Shown here one piece after another: positions 16,877-26,570 of a stretch of 26,570 bases of DNA; position 1 is the first letter of the stretch; each line of letters opens with the position of its first letter. A program made the translations under genes and the position numbers. Source of the stretch: Grammothele lineata (Eukaryota > Basidiomycota > Agaricomycetes > Polyporales > Polyporaceae); contig NDFF03000164.1 in assembly GCA_002150815.3 (NCBI GenBank), positions 1-26,570 on the forward strand, in the 5' to 3' direction. A model generated the notes under the pieces. The model saw only the letters and a program-made list of their open reading frames with translations, was not told where the DNA came from and ran no database searches.

Positions 16877-18404
16877 TTAGCACCACACTTCCACCAGGTA
16901 CCTGGTCTATTGTAATACAATTGTGGTGACTACAGCTGCGAATAATCGTTTTTTATGGGCGTGCCATCCGTGCCATTTGCGACACACTTTGTGTCACCCG
17001 CTTCAGACTCAGCTTGAACTCAGAAAGGCGCTGGTAAGCACAGCCACTGATCCCACTACAAGATTTAGTTACTGATTGGAGCGGAGATTGAATTTACACA
17101 GGGTTAGGATTGAGTGTTAGTGCTCACATTTCAGCATATGACTTCCTTAGCCTGCACAGCGCTAGCGCTCACCCTCAAGCTGCACAGAGCACTTAAGTGC
17201 ATCATACAAGGGTTGTTAAAGCCATCCATCATCAAGTTAACATCTGAGGGAAGGGGAGCTTACCCCATCCATTAATAGCATTGAAATGATGACTGTATAG
17301 ACCTTTACCTCATCTCTAAGTCCAATAGTCACTAAATTATAGTAGTTGTGACATTGAGGCACGCTCTGCAGTACATTAGTGTTAAGCGCTGAATGCACGT
17401 TACTATTATGAAGCAGCAAGGGTGTGGCTATAGCACCCTATAGGGCCTTCTATCAAGTGTTTCATTGACTCTTATATTGTCTGTATAGCTGCATTAGCTA
17501 GCTGTTATACAAGCATGTTACACTCACTAGCGCTTATGTGCATTATCAAAAACATCTTCAAGCCATCCATCATCAAGATGACATCACTGATGGAGGGAGT
17601 GTATGTCATGTGAATATAGAGTTCAAATGATGATTGTCTGCACTTCAACCTTGTTCTTAAGTGGTCTAGTTACTAAGCTATAGGAATTTTGGCATATGGC
17701 AGCCCTGTAATAGCTATACGTACATGTATTACATGATATGAAACCCCTGAATGATGTGATCAAAATGCGGGGCATACAGGTGAATAGTCCTATGTAATGG
17801 CTTTCTATTGAGATCCTATTCATGCTATTCTGTGCAGAACTGGGTGAGCTAGGTGTATGTCAAGTTTTGTCACTACAAGTCACTCTAAGTGATAGTAGTC
17901 ACAGCAGAGTGACTGGAATGAAGGACTATCAGGTGCATCTAAAATCATGTGATTTGATGCAGATTTGAAGGAGATACACAAATATCTTCATAAATACGCA
18001 TTTTAATCGATTTTTGACACTAAAATGGCTCTCCTGGGCGCATTTTTGGCCCAATTTGGGCGCTTAATGGGCCCCATGAGCGTTTGCTGAGCCTTGCTGA
18101 AGGGCTCCATAGTGCGCTGACAGGAAGCACAAAAATGACATCTGTCTACGGGTTGTGGAGCTCACCTGCAAGCTTCAGCTAACACTTTTGCACGAAAAAG
18201 CGCTCATTTGAAGGTGAAGCTATATGAGAATTGTGGACACCTTTATATAGTTCAATAGTCCTGCTTCTGACGCACCTGACGCCACCTGAATGATGTCATT
18301 TGGACTAGAACTTATTGAGTTATAGAGCAAACAAAACTGCAACTCTATATTGCGGCCTCCTTTTAATGCGCTACATCCCCTAATGATGTCATTTGAAGCA
18401 GAAC
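16877..18404 (-). repeat. Right arm of the long inverted repeat
   Basis: Read on the minus strand, 16877-16938 matches 8554-8615 and 16939-17150 matches 7220-7417 in one continuous stretch, so it lacks the retroelement fragment. Further out it carries two GATGGATGGC units (as GCCATCCATC at 17221 and 17562) and the AAATCACATGATT motif near 17944-17956. A GCGCCC-rich patch (about 18035-18095) matches 6118-6160. Near 18270-18404 two more copies of a (A/T)AATGATGTCATTTG-type unit occur. No gene is visible in its 1.5 kb. Confidence 0.55.
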
Positions 18405-19704
18405 TGACAGAGTTATTCACGCAACTCTGTTTTGACCCCCTCTGTTCTGCACCTGTGACAGACAGTTACTAGTGATCAAGCATTCACATTGTCGCACTTT
18501 GCGACTATTTGGGCGCTTATTTGACTTTTTGAGCATAAGCTTAAGCTCTTCAACTCTGATAGGGTTTGGCCTTCTAGCCAGGCATTTAAAGTTATGCTTT
18601 ATAGTTTGAGTGGAAGATTAAGCTCAAGATGTGCCACATGGCTTTCACATGGCATCTGCATGGCAAAGAGTATGTTGTAATATATGTTTTAGCATATGTT
18701 ATATGAGCCATATCTCCATAATGCCTAAAGCAACATAGAACATATTATATACCATTAAAAAGGTAAAAATGAGGGGAATACAATGGTATATGTTTTAAGA
18801 TTTGATAGCCACATTTGATGGAGTAAAATTAGGAGCAGTAAGCTGATAGCCTAAAAATATTATCTAAGCTAACATGTGGTGTGCATTGTGAAGCCGGAGG
18901 TGTAGGATAGTAGGTTCAATGTTAATCACATATGTAGGTAATAGATCCAGATAGACATAATGAATAAAATTCATACAAATTGAAAACCGTAATATAAGTT
19001 GTATGTCACTTGGGGGGAGTGGGCCATTGCTGGCAGCTACGATTAATGAGGAATAGCAAAGAAGTATATTTTGCTATCACATCATTATTGGAAGGTACAT
19101 AGCATACCATTTACCCTACAGTTTTCAATGTGTATGAATCTTGTATATTATATCTATCTGGATCCTCTATTCACATATGCAATCAACATTGAAACTTTTA
19201 TCCCACACCTCTGCCTTGACAATGCTCACCACATGTTAGCTTGGACAATATTTCTTAGGCTGTCAGCTTACTGCTCCTAATTTTACTCCATCAAATGTGG
19301 CTATCAAATCTTAAAACATATACCATTGTATTCCCCTCATTTTTACCTTTTTAATGGTATATAATATGTTCTATGTTGCTTTAGGCATTATGGAGATATG
19401 GCTCATATAACATATGCTAAAACATATATTACAACATACTCTTTGCCATGCAGATGCCATGTGAAAGCCATGTGGCACATCTTGAGCTTAATCTTCCACT
19501 CAAACTATAAAGCATAACTTTAAATGCCTGGCTAGAAGGCCAAACCCTATCAGAGTTGAAGAGCTTAAGCTTATGCTCAAAAAGTCAAATAAGCGCCCAA
19601 ATAGTCGCAAAGTGCGACAATGTGAATGCTTGATCACTAGTAACTGTCTGTCACAGGTGCAGAACAGAGGGGGTCAAAACAGAGCTGCGTGAATAACTCA
19701 GTCA
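18405..19704. repeat. 1.3-kb palindrome with perfect outer arms
   Basis: Base n pairs with base 38109-n. From 18425 to 18846 versus 19263 to 19684 (422 bp) I find no mismatch; outside that, 18405-18424 has two. Inside it, from 18847, similarity drops at once to something like three quarters and fades near 19000/19100. The centre holds a retroelement stub (19008-19054) and a small AATAGCAAA/TTTGCTAT hairpin. No target-site duplication is obvious at the outer ends. The left outer end touches the long inverted repeat and the right outer end cuts into gag of the old Gypsy element. Arms this exact can also be produced by assembly error, so read support matters. Confidence 0.9.
19008..19054 (+). 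mobile_element. Orphan retroelement stub at the centre of the palindrome
   Basis: It matches 26098-26144 at 44 of 47 bases without gaps: purine tract CTTGGGGGGAGTGGGCC, then CTGGCA and TACGATTAATGAGGAA. The right palindrome arm contains only a weak echo of it (reverse complement near 19063-19090). Confidence 0.75.
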
Positions 19705-22023
19705 CAACGGAAAAAGATAAATGTGAGCTCATTCGACGGTACTGCAACCCATATGTTAAGGATCTTTTTGAGACAATCTACGACAGTAACAACCCAGACT
19801 AGACCGCTCTCAAGGCTGGCATTGAGAAACTATTTGATTTAGACCTATGTAACAGCTGATATAAGAAGAAAGATTTCAAAGCTTTAATCAAAGAGTTTAA
19901 GCACAAGCCTCAAAAATTCAATGAGCTGAGTATGGAGGTATTATCGCAAGTTTCAGAAAGTTGCTGGATGGCTTCAGCTGAAGACTATCATTACTGAAAA
20001 TGAATATGCTAAATATTTCTGGCAAGGTATACCATAGCAAACACAAGCTCGACTAAAGACAAAATACCTTGCTTAATATAATGCCCATGATATGAAAGAT
20101 CCCTTCAAAGTGGCAAAACTGATAACTATGCTAGAAAAGATGTATGCTCGAGACAGCTTTGATGCTGAAGACACATGCTCTGATTCAAAAAGTGAGTCGG
20201 ACGAAGAGGAGGATTCTGACTCTGATTCTAGCACCGACAGTGACTATGATTCATCAGTGTCTGCAGACACAGATGCTAGCAGTAAGTCAGATAAAGAAAA
20301 GTTTAAGAAGCACCAAAAGAAGGCAAAAAAGTCAAAGAAATCTCGAAAACAGACAACTGCAAGTCAAGATGAGACCAAGGAGTCCAAAAAGGAGATAACA
20401 ATTGAGGAGAAACCTAAGGAAGTGTCACCGGCACCAGTCATAAGTCATGAAAGCAATGATGTTGAAGAAATCATTACTCGGCTTCAAAAGATGGCCATTG
20501 ATAACCCTTCATATGCTGCTCTCTACTACCGTGCATATAAGATAGATAAGGACATTTTGTTCATTACCAAAGCACCTCGAGACAAAGTCCTCACCGTTAT
20601 TAATGCTAGTTTGCCAATGAAAATTAACAATATTTCAAGCCAAGAATTCCTATGCTATGGCTGTGGAGAGAAAGGACACTCACTCAACTCATGTATCAAG
20701 ATTAATGAGCTGATAGAAAGTGGAGCTATCAAGTGAGATAGTAACAACAAGCTTGTTTTAAGCGACGGGACAATGATTCTGCGGAACTGTAATGAACCTA
20801 TCACCCAAGCTGTCATTCGGATGTCACCCAAGTCAAACTTTGTTACATTATTAGCTCAAGCATCTGAAGAATCAGACATCGAGACTGATTCAGAGGATGA
20901 CAATCTGATATTCCCCATTAAGCGAGCTCAATGTCCTGTAACTAAAGAAAAGCACAAGATGAAGTTTGAAGGTGTATTCCCTCCGCCAAGGACATCTAAG
21001 CATAAGGAAGGAATCTCTAAGAAGGACAAGGAAGAGCCGAAGAAGAAAGCAAATGAGCCATCGGCATCGCTTAAACCGGTTAAAGTACAGCCCAAGGCTG
21101 TATTTGACCCTTATAACGATGAGGATATTGTTATGGAAGAAGCTAAGCACAAGAAACCCACACAATCTACAGATAAGAATATCCCAAAGCCTGCTAAGCG
21201 TCAACATTTATAATCTGATGTGTCTCGGATTGTCAAACCTATCACAATCCTTGACCGCATATTAAATACGCCCCTTACTATGTTGGTCGGTGAAGTAATA
21301 GGAACATCGAAAGAAGTTACCCAACATCTTCAGGATGTCATTAGGGCAAAATGTACGCCTATAATTGAACAGACAGAGAGTAATCCCAGCCCAGATAAAC
21401 CCCTGATAGCAGCTGCATTGATTTTATTAAGCTCCAGAAGGCCACTTATTCATTTTGTAGTCCATTGCGACGAACACCCTATAAAAGCAACTGTAGATAC
21501 TGGTTCAATGATGAATATTGTCAGCAGAAGAGTCTGGGAATCATGTATTCTAAGGCCCTATGACAAATCCAAGAAAGTAGAGATAATTGGAGCCAACCAT
21601 CAGCAAGGGCACCTGCAGGGTTTAGTAAAGAATGTTGAATTAACCTGTGGGGATGCCAGAACATGGGCAAATATTTATGTAGCGGACAATGCACCCTTTG
21701 ACCTATTGTTAGGAAGGCCCTGGCAGTTGAACAATCAAGTTTCCATCCTCGAAAGGAGGGAGGGAACATATTTATTGTTCGGAATTCCCTATAAAAAGGA
21801 CTCAGAGCTAAAACTAAAGGTATATTCAGCCTCTACACCTCTGGAATCCTCCCCAGACACCCTCGATACCCCCGAAACATTCTCCGTGATGTCCTACTAT
21901 GCTAATGCACCTGAAGTGACACACCTGACGGCTATCACGCCGCACTACGATGGCGGCATCGAGACTGATATCATGTTTTTAGAGTCCTATGGGTCCTGGC
22001 AGGACTGCATGTATGAGGACTAG
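19705..22023 (+). pseudogene. Gag-protease of the decayed Gypsy element
   Basis: The first recognisable part (19701-19925) is capsid-like, from EKDKCELIRRYCNPYVKDLF on, with stops at 19800 and 19857. It then shifts frame near 19930 and continues as RYYRKFQKVAGWLQ, with stops at 20035 and 20074. From 20092 one frame runs through an acidic Ser/Asp tract, a Lys-rich tract and a CCHC zinc knuckle (CYGCGEKGHSLNSC, 20653-20694). After stops at 20737 and 21211 comes an aspartic protease domain with VDTGS at 21493-21507 and LLLGRPW at about 21702-21722. Frame and order show gag and protease were one polyprotein. The N-terminal part of gag is missing. No functional product is possible without repair of these lesions. 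Confidence 0.85.
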
Positions 22024-24115
22024 GTCCTCCCTGCCTCGCGCTTCATTGCAAACATGTCTGATGAACTCAGCGCACCCATTCACGAGACCGTGCGCAGGCA
22101 CGGGCAGGCCTGGGTGCAATTTTTCCCCACCGCGCACCTCAATGAGCCCGAGCGCAAGGAGTGCGCACCTAGCACGTGCTCGGCGGCGTACGAGCACCCG
22201 TCTGAATACATGGCCGCACATCCTGCCTCTCTTCCTCTAGCACCACCACTCTGTCCCCGCCGGACACCCCACTTCTCTTCTCCACCTCCTCTCTGCCCCT
22301 CGAGCTCCCCCTCTTCCCTTCTCTCATCCCTCCTCCTTCGTTCTTTATCTCCAATAATACTGACTCCGATGACAACTCCCCACCTGGTGACCCGACTGCG
22401 CCAGGCGACCCCGCGCTCGCCCACCTCCTCCATGAGGTCCTCAAGTAGCACTGTGCCTAGGCCACCGAAGACAATGCCGCACACACGCCAGAGGGCCGGG
22501 AGAGTCAGCAGGGCGACAGACATGACAAACCACAGTACGTACCTCCCGTAATCAACGATACATCATTCACGACTGATGCACGACATGCCTGTAGTGCACC
22601 CCTTCTCCAGCTCCCCGTTCCCCTTTGTCTATCCACGCCGCTCCCGATCGTTGCAAGCAACCCTCGTCCTATTGTTTCTGCCCCCGATTTGCCCTCGCTC
22701 ACACTGCCGGCCAGCGTTCCAACCGCTATTGACTCTGGTACACCCCCGATCCCATCTTCGCCTCTCTCAGACAACACCCCCCCTCTGCCTCGACAATCTT
22801 ATCCTCCTCGTCTTGCGACTCCGTTCCCGTTCCTCGCCCATGAGCCCGTCCCGCTCAATGCCTGCTATGTCCTGCCACTGGATGGCTCGACGGCCGCCAC
22901 TATTCCCTATGATAAGCCTTTTGTATTACATGATATACCCCGTTCTTAAGGCTTAGTCCTTCCCGAAGACACGCCATCTCCGACCCTCTCGCCCATCTCT
23001 GAAGATTTGCCCGACCTCATCCCCATCACTGTGACCCCCTCTCCCGCAACGACACCTCCGGAGTCCCCACATGCGTTTCAAGCCGCATGTGAGGACGTTC
23101 TTTATCAAAACAATTCCCTGTGCCCCGTCAAGAAACTGTGCGTTTCTGCATTCCCCGCACGCACGATCAGCTTGCGCACACAAGTTGCACGCTGCACGGG
23201 TCCATACGCTGACGTGTACTGCGCTGCGACGCATTGAAGGTATGCCCTCGCCACGTACTGAGTATGCCGTGCTTGCTGATGCGCTAGCAGCGCTTTCATA
23301 CAAATATCCCACGCTCAACACATGCGCCCTCGAGTTGCGTGCGCCCACTCCTGTCTACACATCCCCGCCGCCCCTCATGTTGTTTTACACGCACTACGCC
23401 GTTGACGTGCCCAAAGCGCTGTCCACACCCATGATCCCCATGCCGTCTCCTGTATGTACGCCCACCCTCGCCAAAGACCTCGTTATGCCTGCGACAACCC
23501 CTTTTGCCACACTGTTACTGCCGCCCTCGCATTCTGTGACGCCCAACGCGTGCCTGGACGACTCCAAGTGGCAGCGGCGCATTATTGCGCGGCTGCTCGC
23601 TACGGATGAACTCTATAACACGGTTGACACTGCACTTGACAGGTTTTGTGACCTCGTCGAGTACGTGCTCAACGTGTCGACACATGAAATCTTGAAATGG
23701 CTATGTGAGTACTTTCGCGAGAAACTCGATGAGCCTCTTGACTAAGGTACGCCCGTCTTTTGATTTATTTCTAACAAGAGACTCAAGTAACTACAGTCTT
23801 CCGCCTTTGCCAGCAAGTATAATCTCGCTCTTACATACTCACTATCACTGCCCGTACCTGTCTTGTATATGTATCATGTTCCTCACGCCCCTGTTTCTCG
23901 CCCCGCATGTAACTAGCCCCTCAAATATACCCATGGCGTGAGTGCCATTATATCTCGAACATCCGTGTGCACTCGAAACCCGACTCGAATGCGCCTTCGC
24001 GTGCCCTGTAAGCCGCCTCCATTCATATGCACGCGTGACTATTTTCGATTGACTACACGTTCCCGCGACCTGTCTCGATGACTCGCGCGCACCCAATCCC
24101 CGTCTGTGGTGCCAA
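22024..24115 (+). pseudogene. GC-rich Pro/Ser-rich linker between protease and RT
   Basis: About 2.1 kb, clearly GC-richer than the gag-protease and RT parts. The gag frame continues past TAG 22021 as ANMSDELSAPIHETV to about 22250, then frames change. The stretch 22353-22949 is Pro-rich with TPPIPSSPLSDNTPP. The stretch 23240-23745 ends with WQRRIIARLLATDELYNTV...WLCEYFREKLDEPLD, which I recall as a conserved block before RT in this lineage. It thus belongs to the element rather than being a captured gene. Function is unknown; 23746-24115 shows no good frame. Confidence 0.55.
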
Positions 24116-26158
24116 ATGAGTGCTGAGAATGGCGCTTATTTTTTCGACGGGCAGGAAGGCCCAACTTTGTGCCTTCGGCTTGAAGCTTCAGCTTCGGCTT
24201 CGCTGCAAAGACTTAACACATATATAGAAGCATCTGATAAGCTTTTGGGTAATGTCCCTGAAGAAGACAGTCAACTTTTCTCGTTCTACTATGCTACACC
24301 TGATTATTCTGAGTCGCACAGTACATTTAAGCCTATACCTCTCGTTCAGACAGCATACAAACGAGCCGATAAGAAAATTAAGCCAGTACCTGCACATACC
24401 CCTAAAGAAGTCAAAGTTATACGTAAATTTACGGAAGACCCTCTTGTAACTTTGCCTGAGTTATCGCCGAACATTTCTGACTTTGTCCCGACTGTGAAAC
24501 TTACACCTGAAAGAATTAAGAAGATCAATTTAAATCCAGACGGCTTTCTATGGCCCAAAGAAGAAAAGCTATTCCTCCATATCCTACTGCTTAATGAGAA
24601 ATGTATTGCCTTCATCGATAGTGAACGTGGTACGCTCCGTAGTGATTACTTCACTCTATATATTATGCCAACTGTCGAGCACGTGCCATGGAAGCTTGGC
24701 AATATTCCTATACCCCCTGGAATCAAGAACAAGATTATTAAGATCATTAAAAGCAAACTTGCAGCAGGAGTATATGAACTTAGTCAGTCGTCTTACTGAT
24801 CAAGATGGTTTTGGGCGTTGAAGAAGAACGAAGACCTCCAAATAGTCCATGACCTTCAACCTCTCAACAAAGTCAGCATTCGTGATACCATGGTCCCGCT
24901 AATACTTGATGACCTTGTGGAATCATTTGCTGGACGCCAGTGCTATACAGTATTTGATCTCTTTTCAGGATATGACGCTCGTATAGTCGATCCAAGGAGT
25001 CGAGACTTAACCGCATTTCTGACGCCACTCGGTCTCCTCTATATTACTTGTATGCCACAAGGATATACCAACTCGCCTGCTGAGTTCCAGAATTGCATGT
25101 CTTTTATTTTGCAAGACGAAATTCCACATATCGCAAACATCTTTATTGACGACTTGCCTATTAAGGGCCCCTGTACATAGTATTTGGATGAAAATGGTAA
25201 GCCAGAAGTATTAAAAGAGAATCCAGGCATCCGACGATTCATTTGGGAATATGCACTTGATACCCATCGCATTCTACACCGTTTCAGACATGCTGGAGCT
25301 ACGGTGTCTGCAAAGAAGATGCAAATCTGTCACCCTAATGCGATTATAGTAGGACAGAAGTGTACTATCGAAGGAAGAGTGCCAGAAGATGTGAAGATTG
25401 AGAAAGTATTGAATTGGCCGCCCCTAAAAACAGTCAAGGACGTAAGGGGATTCTTAGGCCTATGTGAAACTGTCTGTATCTGGATTAAAGGATATTCTGA
25501 GATTGCACAACCGCTTACAAAGTTGATACGAAAGGATGCGGACTTCATTTGGGACATGCCACAAGAAGAAGCATTTAAAAAGTTAAAAGAGCTAATCACA
25601 TCCGCACCAGCTTTGCATCCAATTGACTATGAATTTGATCGACCAGTGTATATGTCAGTAGACTCCAGTAAGATTGCGGTAGGATTTATTCTCTCACAGG
25701 AGGATAACAATGGCCGACGAAGACCTGCACGTTATGGCTCCCTGCCTTTCAATGAGCGAAAAGCAAGATATAGTCAGCTAAAGCTAGAGCTGTACAGTTG
25801 CTTTAGAGCCCTGTGACACTGGCGATTATACCTTGTAAGAGTAAAGAGATTGATTCTGGAAATGGACACCAAGTTTATTAAAAACATGCTCAACAATCCT
25901 AATCTACAGCCAAATGCGACAATGAACCGATGGATTCAAGGCATACTCTTATTTGACTTTAAACTCCATCATATATCCGCTGATATACACCGAGGCCCTA
26001 ATGCTGTCTCAAAATGTATACCTAGTGAAGAAGAGAGACAGCATGCACAGGACCTTGAAGACTGGCTAGACAATGCGGCACTATATACTATGACTTCACT
26101 TGGGGGGAGTGGGCCATTACTGGCAGGTACGATTAATGAGGAACTGAGAAATTTATGA
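24116..26158 (+). pseudogene. Reverse transcriptase and RNase H of the decayed Gypsy element
   Basis: One frame with stops at 24797 (TGA), 25178 (TAG) and 25814 (TGA), ending TGA after the stub. RT motifs: IPIPPGIKNKI before the fingers, VHDLQPLNKVSIRD, YTVFDLFSGYDA, MPQGYTNSPAEFQ, and the catalytic FIDDLP box at 25142-25159. Then come LNWPPLKTVKDVRGFLG in the connection region and RNase H with VDSSKIAVGFIL, RYGSLPFNERKARYSQLKLE and FDFKLHHI. The IDD variant instead of YMDD and the FIDDLPIKGP context place it in a different lineage from the chromovirus. Integrase is absent: the polypurine tract starts within about 30 codons of RNase H. Confidence 0.85.
26098..26144 (+). mobile_element. 3' stub: polypurine tract and LTR start of the old Gypsy family
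   Basis: ACTTGGGGGGAG is a plausible polypurine tract, and TGGGCC would begin the LTR. The sequence ends at ATTAATGAGGAAC, after which nothing LTR-like continues. It is the reference copy for the stubs at 5320 and 19008 and is partly matched at 8528-8547. Confidence 0.65.
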
Positions 26159-26237
26159 TTATATGTTTATTTTATTACACTATTGATCCTTCATTACATT
26201 TTGTACATTCAATTAATAATAGAACAACTTCTATTCT
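26145..26237. other. AT-rich spacer
   Basis: Nothing recognised. The expected remainder of a 3' LTR (TATA box, CA end) is not here. Confidence 0.5.
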
Positions 26238-26570
26238 CTACTTCAGTTTAGTATATATATATGCACTTGCCAAAAAACTCTTAGCCTTTTGCCAGCCATG
26301 ATTACTGATATTCACAATATTCTTCTCATATTGCACATTTTCCCCAGTCTTAGCACCATCATGATACCATATATCCCCTGATTTATCTACAATCCTTGAT
26401 ACAAAGCGCCCATAAGCAAAATATATCACTCCACATAGTCTGTACCTTTCACTGCTATTAGGCAGCTTAATCTCTGTCTCTACTTGTAAATTGATTCCAT
26501 AAGCAATCAAATACAAAAAGTTAGGAGTTAATGTAGTATAGCTAATCACCTTCACTTGTGATCCTCCACA
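26238..26570 (-). pseudogene. Partial C-terminus of a possible transposon-associated peptidase-like protein
   Basis: A minus-strand frame is open from the window edge to the stop at 26238, about 110 codons, without a visible start. Residues RYRLCGVIYFAYGRFVSRI, then DIWYHDGAKTG resemble the His/Asp-containing C-terminal part of a family common near DNA transposons in Agaricomycetes, which recalls ubiquitin-specific proteases. The position where a catalytic His would be expected (xFHFTSRI-like) reads YGRFVSRI here, so it may be inactive. It may correspond to the family of the fragment at 8641-8958, which looks like the stretch just before this one. It could be the end of a real gene beyond the window; its status is uncertain. 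Confidence 0.35.

Larger units (their letters stand above)
19705..26144 (+). mobile_element. Decayed Ty3/Gypsy element of a second lineage, 5'-truncated, integrase missing
   Basis: It starts abruptly inside gag at the palindrome edge and ends at a stub of polypurine tract plus LTR start. Order: gag and protease in one frame (to 22023), a GC-rich linker (22024-24115), RT and RNase H (24116 to about 26090). The polypurine tract follows RNase H within about 30 codons, so integrase and any C-terminal domain were deleted. Codon use is AT-rich except in the linker. There are at least ten in-frame stops, several being CGA to TGA, which fits decay of methylated CpG. Confidence 0.85.

Noticed and set aside
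18405..19704. Target-site duplication flanking the palindrome
   Set aside because: The flanking bases (CTGACAG on the left, CAGTCAC on the right) are not a direct repeat; they are nearly part of the inverted pairing itself.
8209..20740. One gag gene split by an 11-kb insertion (gag start at 8209, remainder from 19705)
   Set aside because: The 5' fragment has its own insertion limits inside the left arm and both of its ends are defined. Some codons are missing between the parts, so two separate copies are simpler.
22080..22523. Gly/Arg-rich minus-strand frame
   Set aside because: Shadow of the GC-rich Pro/Ser linker on the plus strand.
19705..26158. RIP-type hypermutation of the old Gypsy element
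   Set aside because: CGA-to-TGA changes are suggestive of CpG decay, but without aligned copies a directed mutation process cannot be shown.
1..26570. tRNA, rRNA, CRISPR, or bacterial promoters and terminators
   Set aside because: No T-loop-like GTTCGANTC, no rRNA-like stretches and no regular spacer array were seen; the sequence is eukaryotic in structure.

Overview
This window looks like nuclear DNA of a filamentous basidiomycete, probably an Agaricomycete. The genes have very short GT-AG introns (52 to 61 nt), fast-evolving F-box-like genes lie in a cluster, and most of the rest is Ty3/Gypsy retrotransposon sequence of types I recognise from mushroom genomes. Species cannot be named from the sequence alone. 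No tRNA, rRNA, CRISPR array or bacterial-type operon was seen.

Layout. (1) 1-5.4 kb is genic: an F-box/LRR-like gene (78-2042, +, three exons), a four-exon gene for the small subunit of replication protein A (2238-2805, +), and two divergent tandem paralogues of an F-box-like family on the minus strand (2968-4122 and 4305-5339). (2) 5.4-6.1 kb is AT-rich and apparently empty. (3) About 6.1-8.6 kb and 16.9-18.4 kb are the two arms of a diverged long inverted repeat built from sub-repeats. The left arm contains a nested palindrome (6344-6424) and a 1.13-kb retroelement fragment (7418-8547) that is absent from the right arm. (4) Between the arms sits an apparently intact chromovirus-type Ty3/Gypsy element (9034-16287). 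It has LTRs about 99% identical, a 5-bp ATTTC target duplication, gag, pol in the -1 frame with a C-terminal chromodomain, and an extra 280-codon ORF between pol and the 3' LTR. (5) 18405-19704 is a 1.3-kb palindrome with 422-bp perfect outer arms and a strongly diverged centre. (6) 19705-26144 is a decayed second Gypsy element of another lineage: gag, protease, a long GC-rich linker, RT and RNase H, with no integrase and many stops. (7) At the right edge a minus-strand fragment (26238-26570) may be part of a transposon-associated gene.

How it works together. In the young element the sequence shows most of a Tf1/sushi-like cycle. There is a TATA box in the LTR, a predicted RNA 5' end that is perfectly complementary to a primer-binding site just after the LTR (self-priming), a GGGTTTT slip site directly before the gag stop, a polypurine tract, and PR-RT-RNaseH-IN-chromodomain. 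The unexplained parts are the extra ORF and a 234-codon open extension upstream of the gag ATG with no AUG of its own. The older family leaves short stubs (polypurine tract plus LTR start) at three places, all ending at the same half-palindrome. One stub covers the start codon of the gene at 4305-5339.
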